DNA from: a virus
Strand: one strand, 5' to 3'
DNA length: 31,112 bases
Virus record (IMG/VR): IMGVR_UViG_3300018081_000010
Span: 1 to 31,112 of that record
The position numbers were made by a program, and so were the translations under genes. How positions within the stretch are numbered: the first letter of the stretch is position 1; each line of letters opens with the position of its first letter. The notes under the pieces were generated by a model, which was given only the letters and a program-made list of their open reading frames with translations, ran no database searches and was not told the origin of the DNA. Shown here piece after piece: positions 22,349-29,445 of the stretch.

Positions 22349-24343
22349 ATGTCCAGCCCTCAGATAAATCAAGTTCCGTTCCGCCGACCCGACGGAGATA
22401 TTTCATTCTTACCCGGGATGAATAGCAACGCGCACCCGACGCAATTGCAGCCCGGGCAATACGCGCGTTCCATGAACACCGTCAATCGTGGCGGAATCGT
22501 GCAATGCCGACCCGGTCGACGATGCAAGTTCGTTTGTCCTCCCGGAAATTTCCAGGGCAGCGAATGGTTTATTCCGAAGCAGGGCACGCGAGTAATTCTG
22601 TTCGCGGTGGAAGGACTCGTTTACATTTCAGAGTTTCCATTCACGAATTACCGGCAGATTCCCGGGATTTCGTTCCTGCCGCACGCAAGGCAGATTTTTT
22701 TCCAGCAAGTTGAGCAATCGGTAGTCATCAATGACGATGGGTCGCTAACACTGATTCCTCCGCGAAACCTGATGGTGATTCAGGACGGGGGGTTCACCCC
22801 TCCGGCAGTTTTTGATGGGACGACTGCGGAACATCAACGGGGAGCAAACAAGATTCCTCTCGGGGGGCCGATGGAATGGGTAGGAGACCGGCTTTGGGTC
22901 GCGCGGGATTCTTTTTTGTTCGCTTCCGACATTGCGAATCCCCTCTCGTTTACAGAGGCGATTTATTTCGCGACCGTCCGGGCTTTTACTCTTCCAGGAA
23001 CCATCACGGCATTGCACCGGACGACGAACCCCACATCGCCGCAATTACTGGCCTACACAGACCACACCACCACACTTTTTCAAGCCTCAATACGAGACCG
23101 GTCCCAGTGGCCTACGACCCCGAATTTTCAACAGGTCGTGTTGACGAGCATCGGATGCACCTCGAACCGGTCTGTTCAAGCCCACTACGGAATGCTCTGG
23201 TGGTGGTCTGAGCATGGGCTAGTCTCCTTTGACGCCGCCGGTTTGAATTTCATCACGGCTGCGTTGCCATATCGAGATGTAGAGATGAACGACAGCAAGG
23301 GCCAGCTTTCTGAGGATTGCGGCGGCATTGCGGTTGTTTCGGTGGAAAATTACCTTTTAGTCAGTGTTCCGCACTCGGATTTATATAATAAGCATACCTG
23401 GGTCCTCGATACCGGAGTCTTTCAAACGTTGAACCAAATGGCCCCGCCGGTGTGGAACAGCTTTTGGACCGGCACACGGCCGATTACGTGGCTCGTCGGT
23501 CAGGTGAACGATACCAACGCGTTCTTTGCCTTTTCACAAGATTATGACGGTCTAGTTAGGTTGTGGGAAGAATTCACGCCCGACCGGCTCGATGACGGAT
23601 GTCCGATTACATGGTATCTGGAAACCCGGGGATATTTCAACCAAGACCCCACCGTCAAAAAGCAATTCCGCTTCGCGAAAATTTACATGAGCGAATTGCT
23701 CGGCGTCATCGACGTAGCCGTGTTCTGGGCCGGGGCGCAACGTGGAAAATACAAACGAATTCTGACCAAGCGCATCAATGCCACTGCGGGGATGCTGCGC
23801 GCACTTGATATCGTTACTGCGGAGGACATTCTTTACTCGCTGAAAAAGCAGTCGCGAGAATTGCGGACTCAAGACGCAAAAGAAATCTGGACGAACGAAA
23901 AGCAGACTTCCTGTGGGGTCGAAGACCCGCTTGCCGAATTCAAGGATGAATCCTTTCAGCTTTTGATTGTGGTCTCCGGACCCGGCGCGATTAATTCGGT
24001 GTTGACCGAGACTGACCCCGAAGAAGGACAGAAGCTCGGGGGCGCGTGCGAGGAAGACGAAGCGGAAAACAAGCTAGTTCGATTCGATGGTGCGGGAGAA
24101 TCCTCCAAAGAATTTCTTGAGGCGGCAGACCGACTCGCGACCGACCTTGAAATTTTCCGGTCGAATCAGACGGCGACGTTAATGCAGGATGGATTTATTG
24201 AAACCGGCGTCGGGGAAGGCGAGAGCACGATTTCACAAGCGGCTGCGGACAAAATCGCGGAATGTATTGCGATTCGCAAAGCCGCGAAGCATCTTGAGGA
24301 AGAACTTCCGGCAATTGTTAGCCTGCCGGACTCGGCATTATGA
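22349..24343 (+). CDS. Putative tail tube/nozzle protein, 664 aa
   Basis: The ATG directly follows the adaptor stop. The first ~420 residues look like a beta-propeller (repeated W and VSF-type strands; GGPMEWVGDRLWVARDSFLF, YLLVSVPHSDLYNKHTWVLD). Beta-propeller or barrel platforms are typical of podovirus nozzle proteins. The C-terminal quarter is mixed helical and acidic (LGGACEEDEAENKLVRFDGA). Consistent with the tail nozzle that closes the connector and ejects DNA. The function is inferred from context and fold guess. Confidence 0.55.
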   Translation: MSSPQINQVPFRRPDGDISFLPGMNSNAHPTQLQPGQYARSMNTVNRGGIVQCRPGRRCKFVCPPGNFQGSEWFIPKQGTRVILFAVEGLVYISEFPFTNYRQIPGISFLPHARQIFFQQVEQSVVINDDGSLTLIPPRNLMVIQDGGFTPPAVFDGTTAEHQRGANKIPLGGPMEWVGDRLWVARDSFLFASDIANPLSFTEAIYFATVRAFTLPGTITALHRTTNPTSPQLLAYTDHTTTLFQASIRDRSQWPTTPNFQQVVLTSIGCTSNRSVQAHYGMLWWWSEHGLVSFDAAGLNFITAALPYRDVEMNDSKGQLSEDCGGIAVVSVENYLLVSVPHSDLYNKHTWVLDTGVFQTLNQMAPPVWNSFWTGTRPITWLVGQVNDTNAFFAFSQDYDGLVRLWEEFTPDRLDDGCPITWYLETRGYFNQDPTVKKQFRFAKIYMSELLGVIDVAVFWAGAQRGKYKRILTKRINATAGMLRALDIVTAEDILYSLKKQSRELRTQDAKEIWTNEKQTSCGVEDPLAEFKDESFQLLIVVSGPGAINSVLTETDPEEGQKLGGACEEDEAENKLVRFDGAGESSKEFLEAADRLATDLEIFRSNQTATLMQDGFIETGVGEGESTISQAAADKIAECIAIRKAAKHLEEELPAIVSLPDSAL

Positions 24344-24744
24344 GGGAATTCGCATCATTTGTAGGAATCACCCGGAGAGCGTTGTCGATTAACTACGTGT
24401 CGCCGCTGGTGTGCGAGATGATTGCTTCAAGTTCTGGCTCGGGCGGCGCAATCTCGGCAAGCCTTGAAGTCGAACAGACGAATCGGCTGGCAGGCCCAGA
24501 GACAATTTTCATGGACGGGGATTTCCTGTCATGGAGCACTCGCAATTATATCGATGCCTTCGTTATATATTATGCCACGGCGGAAATCGGACCATTTACT
24601 ATGCTGACCGCGAATGTGGTCGACTTGCATTTCAATGTGGTTGCAGCGTTGCCGCCCGGCACTTATTTTTTCAAGATATCCGGACTAGAGCCCGACTTCG
24701 GAGAAACTTTTCCATCACCTACAATTGGCCCAATTACTTTCTAA
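24340..24744 (+). CDS. Small beta-rich virion protein, 134 aa
   Basis: It overlaps the nozzle stop (ATGA). The sequence has beta-strand pattern and no long helix; the segment YATAEIGPFTMLTANVV and a closing PSPTIGPITF suggest a small Ig/FnIII-like tail protein. The role is unknown. Confidence 0.45.
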   Translation: MREFASFVGITRRALSINYVSPLVCEMIASSSGSGGAISASLEVEQTNRLAGPETIFMDGDFLSWSTRNYIDAFVIYYATAEIGPFTMLTANVVDLHFNVVAALPPGTYFFKISGLEPDFGETFPSPTIGPITF

Positions 24745-24747
24745 TAT

Positions 24748-25827
24748 ATGGCACTGAACAGAACAAATCTAGTCCTCCGAGCCGCCCCGCTTCCACAGGA
24801 CTTTCGCGGAACCGTACAAGACTTGTTTGAGGCAATGGTCCGGAGGCTATCTATTCTCAGCCCCGTCGGAACGAACTTTTTCGTTGTCGGGGACGTAGAG
24901 CCGTCTAGTAATGTCGGCCCCTGGTTAAAAGGGGGCACAAAATGGTATGTGTTCTCGGAAACAGAAGGGCGGTATGTACCCCTCGACGTGACCGACTCTC
25001 TACTGCCTCGGTTTTTTGCACAAGATGCGAATCCGGGAACGCCGGGCCCCGATGACCCGCTCGTCTGGCTCCGAACTTCGCAAAACCGAATTGTAGGTTT
25101 GTATGGATGGAATGGGGCAGAATGGCTCGCTTCCGCGAACATTACGCATTCCGGACCAACGGCGAATCGTCCATCCGAACCCGTCGACTTGGAGGAATAT
25201 TTCGATACCGATATCAACGTGCTCATTCGGTGGGAGCGCGGGACGTGGCGAACGTCTGCGGGCTCTCCCGGCGACGTAAAAATGGTTACGCACACCGTTC
25301 TTACGGAGGCGAAGCGGTTCAATCCCGGCTGGGAGGTGCTGGGGATTGAGGATGAATCCCAACGAGGGCGTTTTCTCGGGATGGCCACAAAAGACCCCGG
25401 CGCTGCCCCGGTTTCGGCATTTACCACGCAATCCGGCATCACCGGCAAGGCCGCAGGGGAGCAGGCCGGCGCAGAGCGCGTTGTGCTTGGCTCATTACAA
25501 GTTGAGCAGCACACGCACGAAATCGGCCATATGTTCGCCAACGCGGCGGACCAACGTTTTCGCATTCATCGAATAGATGACGGGGACACGCTTGAGATTC
25601 CCGAGCCAGTTCCGCCGAATCATTTTCGGTCGAATCCCCAGATTGGCCTGGGCCAAGGGATTGCGGGCGATGCCGTATCCGGCACCGCCGGAGATGGCAG
25701 CACCGGTGCGACGTTGATTACTGCTAAGCAATACGCCGAGGCGGATGCGGCTGCATATACAGAGCCGGCACAGTCCCACGAAAATCAACCCCAAGCTTAC
25801 TTCCTCTGGACGTTGAGAAAGCTGTAA
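24748..25827 (+). CDS. Tail fibre/collar-type protein, 359 aa
   Basis: The N-terminal ~80 residues hold an adhesion/anchor domain, then a Trp-rich middle section (WLKGGTKWYVFSETEGRYVP; GWNGAEWLASANIT). The C-terminus contains His/Gly-rich strands and ends with SHENQPQAYFLWTLRKL, similar to phage collar-type ends that close with HxNxPP then hydrophobic strands. A fibre or receptor-binding role is likely. No ATG/SD other than 24748 is needed. Confidence 0.5.
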   Translation: MALNRTNLVLRAAPLPQDFRGTVQDLFEAMVRRLSILSPVGTNFFVVGDVEPSSNVGPWLKGGTKWYVFSETEGRYVPLDVTDSLLPRFFAQDANPGTPGPDDPLVWLRTSQNRIVGLYGWNGAEWLASANITHSGPTANRPSEPVDLEEYFDTDINVLIRWERGTWRTSAGSPGDVKMVTHTVLTEAKRFNPGWEVLGIEDESQRGRFLGMATKDPGAAPVSAFTTQSGITGKAAGEQAGAERVVLGSLQVEQHTHEIGHMFANAADQRFRIHRIDDGDTLEIPEPVPPNHFRSNPQIGLGQGIAGDAVSGTAGDGSTGATLITAKQYAEADAAAYTEPAQSHENQPQAYFLWTLRKL

Positions 25828-25831
25828 CCGC

Positions 25832-25860
25832 TTGACTTGGGGACCTTTTTGGGGACCTTT
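25832..25860 (+). promoter_or_regulatory. Promoter-like site P7
   Basis: TTGACT (25832-25837) is followed by GGACCTTT (25853-25860). The ATG at 25866 lies exactly 34 bases after the first T. GGGGACCTTT is present twice in tandem within the site. Confidence 0.6.
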
Positions 25861-25865
25861 ACTAG

Positions 25866-26468
25866 ATGACTCCGGAACCATTTATTGTAAAAGACGATTT
25901 TCTGCCATTTCCCGAAATTACGCGGGAACTCGTGACGGGGGAATTGCCTTTTTCCGACGTGGTTGGCCCGGACGGTGAGCTTTACAAGCGAGTGTTCGTG
26001 GCAGACCCAAATCTCTTCAAGCCTGAAATTGAAAAGTGGCTCAACGCCAAGGTGTCGCAGCGTTATTCCGTTTTTCGCCTGAACTACGCCGGGGAGAATC
26101 CGAACAGCGCAATTCACTCCGATGCGCTTTATGACAGCCACGCGCTCGTGCTATACCTCAGCCGGCCGGAGGATTGTCAGGGGGGCACCGCCTTCTGGCG
26201 GCACCGCAAGACGGGATTTACGGCTTGGCCTACGAAACAGCAAATCCTCGCGAGGGGGAAAAACCCCCAACGTATTTGGGAGGGCCTCACCCATGACTGG
26301 GACGACCTTTCGGCTTGGGAACGAACCCACCTTGCCGAGATGAAATACAACCGTTCAATTTGTTATCCGACGGCCGCTTTTCATTCTCGATATCCCTTTG
26401 ATGCTTTCGGAAATTGCCCAGAGAACGGGCGTTTAATTTTTTGCAGTTTTTTCACCCCCACAAAATAA
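25866..26468 (+). CDS. 2OG-Fe(II) oxygenase-like protein, 200 aa
   Basis: The protein has the HxD motif H84-S85-D86 in AIHSDALYDSHALVLYLS, a likely distal iron-ligand His at 173 (AAFHSRYPFD) and Arg189 (GRLIFCSFF) sixteen residues later to bind 2-oxoglutarate. It also has GGTAFWRH (107-113), which resembles the strand between the iron ligands in prolyl-hydroxylase-type enzymes. Such enzymes hydroxylate protein side chains or small molecules. The gene has its own promoter P7 just after the fibre genes and is followed at once by a GNAT gene. A virion fibre or host target is a guess. Confidence 0.7.
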   Translation: MTPEPFIVKDDFLPFPEITRELVTGELPFSDVVGPDGELYKRVFVADPNLFKPEIEKWLNAKVSQRYSVFRLNYAGENPNSAIHSDALYDSHALVLYLSRPEDCQGGTAFWRHRKTGFTAWPTKQQILARGKNPQRIWEGLTHDWDDLSAWERTHLAEMKYNRSICYPTAAFHSRYPFDAFGNCPENGRLIFCSFFTPTK

Positions 26469-26917
26469 TGACCCCCACCGAAAAACTTAATATTAAAAAC
26501 CTCTCTGATGTCGAAGATATCGGGCACGCGTTCACGGCGGAAGTGAATTACCCCGGCGGATTCGTGTTCGATGCCTTCGCGAGCCATTGGGGCCCTCTGA
26601 TTGAGTCTGGCATCGGCGAGATTTTCGTTATCCGAGATGGGACACGAGTTGTGGCCGCGCTCGGATGCGCCTTCGTAGACGATTGCTTTAGCGGACGAAA
26701 GATGGCCTGCGAAAACTGGTGGTTCGCCCATAAAGAACACCGTGGACACGGAATCGCCAATCAGCTTTTTGATGCTTTCGAGGCGGAGGCAGCAAAGCGG
26801 GGAGCGCGGAAAATCATCATGGGGCGGCTTGAAACGCCGCAGGCCGAAAAGTTAGAGGCATTGTATGTCCGACGAGGGTATAAGCCGCTTGAGAAAACTT
26901 TTGTGAAGGATTTATGA
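26468..26917 (+). CDS. GNAT-family acetyltransferase, 149 aa
   Basis: The start at 26468 overlaps the stop of the oxygenase gene (TAATG); an upstream in-frame start at 26414 would lie inside it. The core contains HKEHRGHGIANQLFDAFEAE (88-107), the acetyl-CoA pyrophosphate loop R/Q-x-x-G-x-G/A, and YVRRGYKPLEK (133-143), a typical C-terminal strand. It probably acetylates a protein N-terminus, lysine or small molecule. The tight link to the oxygenase suggests the pair acts on the same target class. The substrate is unknown. Confidence 0.7.
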   Translation: MTPTEKLNIKNLSDVEDIGHAFTAEVNYPGGFVFDAFASHWGPLIESGIGEIFVIRDGTRVVAALGCAFVDDCFSGRKMACENWWFAHKEHRGHGIANQLFDAFEAEAAKRGARKIIMGRLETPQAEKLEALYVRRGYKPLEKTFVKDL

Positions 26918-26945
26918 TTTTAAGAATTAAAACGGGAGGTATATC

Positions 26946-28025
26946 TTGGCGGTCATAACCACCGCCGCTGTTGTGGCTGCCGGCGTGGCTGCGGCTGCCA
27001 TTGTCAAGAAGCGCGCGGCCGATAAAGCGGCGAAAGCCCAGAAAAAGGCAATCGGTCAGCAGGAGCAACTTCTCAGGAAGAGGCTCGACCCCGAGGCATT
27101 GAATCGTCTCGCAATTCAGTTCGATGAAGACCGGGCGAAGAATCGTCTTGCGCTTCAAAAAGAAGTCGACCCGGAAATTGCCGACTTGCGCCAATATAGC
27201 AAAGAACAGCTTCTCAAGCTAATAAAGCAGCCGTCGGAGACGCGGCAGACGACTCAAGTTGCGAATCAGCTTTTTAAGGAGAATATCAATCCCGACGAGC
27301 GGATGGAGAAACTTAAAAACTCCATCATTCAGCGCGCTCAGGAAGATTTTGACCAAGGGGCAAATCTCCCCCCCGAATTTCAGGGAGAGCTTGTTCGGGC
27401 CGGACTTACTACCGGCGCACAAGCGGGAATTGGAACAAATGAACGCGCAATCGGCGGGACGACATCCCGATTGCTCGGCGGAGCCGGGTTAGCACTCAAG
27501 GCCCAACGCGCTCAGGAAGGCGCGCAACTGGCCGGCACCGCAGACGCGTTAGCCCGGTCACGACAACAATTACTGGCCAACATTTTTCCGACTGTAGCGG
27601 CAAAAGAAGCGGCCGATTTACAGCGGGCCGGGGTCGGATTGCAGCTTTCGGAGTCGTTGTTGCCGGAGAGCGGACTTTCTGGCACCCAAGCAACTGATAT
27701 TGAGATTGCAAAACAAAAGGGGTTCGCGAACTTGCTTGGACAACGGGGGCAAATCAAAGCGGGCCAAGCACAGGCGCAGGGACAGCTTACGGCAAGTTTA
27801 ATCGGCGCAGGCACGAGCTTGGCGACCGGCGGAATTGGGGCTTTTGCGGGGCCCGCAGTAGGTTCCGTTGCAGGAGCAGGGGCAGGCGGAGCCGGAGGTG
27901 TCCTCGGGGGCGCAGGCGGGGCGCAAGTCGGTGGAACGATTGCACAACAACAGGCCATCAATTATCCGCAATTAACTCAAAGTATTTTGCAGAACCCGAA
28001 TATTAACTACGGAGTTCGCTACTGA
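26946..28025 (+). CDS. Internal virion/ejection protein, 359 aa, TTG start
   Basis: The TTG at 26946 follows a strong Shine-Dalgarno, GGGAGG (26934-26939). The N-terminus is a hydrophobic helix (AVITTAAVVAAGVAAAAIV) then a long charged helical region. The C-terminal part contains a Gly/Ala-rich tract (LIGAGTSLATGGIGAFAGPA) that could insert in a membrane. This combination is typical of podovirus ejection proteins, which leave the capsid with the DNA and cross the cell envelope. No sequence signature proves it. Confidence 0.55.
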   Translation: MAVITTAAVVAAGVAAAAIVKKRAADKAAKAQKKAIGQQEQLLRKRLDPEALNRLAIQFDEDRAKNRLALQKEVDPEIADLRQYSKEQLLKLIKQPSETRQTTQVANQLFKENINPDERMEKLKNSIIQRAQEDFDQGANLPPEFQGELVRAGLTTGAQAGIGTNERAIGGTTSRLLGGAGLALKAQRAQEGAQLAGTADALARSRQQLLANIFPTVAAKEAADLQRAGVGLQLSESLLPESGLSGTQATDIEIAKQKGFANLLGQRGQIKAGQAQAQGQLTASLIGAGTSLATGGIGAFAGPAVGSVAGAGAGGAGGVLGGAGGAQVGGTIAQQQAINYPQLTQSILQNPNINYGVRY

Positions 28026-28026
28026 T

Positions 28027-29442
28027 ATGCCTATCGGAACCGACAGAGCGGGTGGAATCAATACATCAGATATTTCCGGAATCGGGGCCGGCGGAGTTCC
28101 GCCGACACCGGCCGTGGAGGATTTGATGCAGGCATTCCGGTCTGGATTTTTAACCGTAGATGATGCCATTAGGCGTGGACTATCGTTGCCAGTTGAAGCC
28201 GAGACACAGAAACAAAATCTCGCGGACCAACGAGTCATTCGTCCACTCGCTAGGCAAGCCCAAACAGGTGCGCTCTCCAATGAAATCGAAATTCAACCTC
28301 GCAAGCAAGCCCTTGTAATGGGACAAACCGAAGCCGCAATTCGTGCGCTTCCTACCGAAGCGGAATCAGCCGCTTCCGACGCAGCGAGAGCTAAAGCAGC
28401 AGCCATTGCAACCGGTCTCGCTAGTCCCGACGTGGATACTCGATTGCGAACAGTCTCGAATCTTACCACTGACCAAATCCTCGACGCTTGGACAGCAGCC
28501 AGCGGGTCTCCCCCGCCAGAGCGACTCGAAGTTGACGACCCGGATGCCAGCACGAATACCCCCGCTCCGATTGATGAGTGGTTTCTTAATTCAGGCGGCA
28601 CACATCCTGTCGGCACTGACGCGGTGGACAACCTGAACCGACCCGAAGTCCAATCGGCGTATCAGCAGTATGTCAACGAGGTAAAATCCCGGCCTCTAAC
28701 TCTTTTCAAGGGCACGCCGGAGTATTATCAGCGGCTCAAGCAGGACGTTCACGACCTCGCGACGAAACAGGCTATCGAGGCTGCGCGCATCAAAGCGATT
28801 CCGGGAGTTATCGAAGCGCAGGCAAAAATGGCTGGCGAAGCGGGGTCGAAGTTGGAGGCTTCCGTTCGCGCGGAGAATTCCGCCTACGGCACCAAACAGG
28901 AAATTCAGGATTTACGGAAGGTGCAATCTGCCTTTTTCAAATTGCAGAATGTCCTCGACCCGAATAAGCTTAGCACTCCGCAGACTGACCAAGCGGCGAT
29001 TTTCTCGTGGATGAAAATTCTCGACCCGGGTTCCACCGTTCGTGATACTGAATACGCCACGTCCGAGAATGCCCGGGGCGTCCCGGATACCATCAAAAAT
29101 TATTGGAACAAAGTCGTCAAAGGACTTATCCTGACGCCGGAACAGCGCATCAAACTTGCGCAGGCCAGCGAAGATGTTTATCTCGGGCAAGTGCAATCTG
29201 CCATTCCGACGATTGAACAGTTCGTAGATACAGAGAGCCGAATCGGTGCCGCTGTGGGGTCCGTAGTCCCGCAGCAGGACGTGGATTTGCTGAATCGGGT
29301 GAACCGTCGCGCGAAGCCGGCGATTGGTCGTTCAACGCCTGCGGCGGGAGGTTCTGCGCCCCCATCCGCCGGAACCCAGCGCGTCGTCCAGAACGGTGTT
29401 ACCTTCCAATGGGACGGCTCGAAATACGTCCCCGCCCAATAG
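28027..29442 (+). CDS. Internal virion/ejection protein, 471 aa
   Basis: Starts one base after the preceding stop. It is hydrophilic, mainly helical, rich in Ala, Gln, Glu and Lys, with low Cys. Order and composition fit an internal virion protein following the smaller one. The C-terminus contains a Pro/Ser/Gly-rich linker (AIGRSTPAAGGSAPPSAGT) and a Trp-containing tail (QWDGSKYVPAQ). No family is assigned. Confidence 0.5.
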   Translation: MPIGTDRAGGINTSDISGIGAGGVPPTPAVEDLMQAFRSGFLTVDDAIRRGLSLPVEAETQKQNLADQRVIRPLARQAQTGALSNEIEIQPRKQALVMGQTEAAIRALPTEAESAASDAARAKAAAIATGLASPDVDTRLRTVSNLTTDQILDAWTAASGSPPPERLEVDDPDASTNTPAPIDEWFLNSGGTHPVGTDAVDNLNRPEVQSAYQQYVNEVKSRPLTLFKGTPEYYQRLKQDVHDLATKQAIEAARIKAIPGVIEAQAKMAGEAGSKLEASVRAENSAYGTKQEIQDLRKVQSAFFKLQNVLDPNKLSTPQTDQAAIFSWMKILDPGSTVRDTEYATSENARGVPDTIKNYWNKVVKGLILTPEQRIKLAQASEDVYLGQVQSAIPTIEQFVDTESRIGAAVGSVVPQQDVDLLNRVNRRAKPAIGRSTPAAGGSAPPSAGTQRVVQNGVTFQWDGSKYVPAQ

Positions 29443-29445
29443 ATT

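Noticed and set aside
24741-25565. Long antisense ORF (274 codons) opposite the collar-type fibre gene
   Set aside because: No recognisable motif, no start signal and full overlap with a better-supported + strand gene. The antisense ORF opposite the portal gene at 10810-11565 was rejected for the same reasons.
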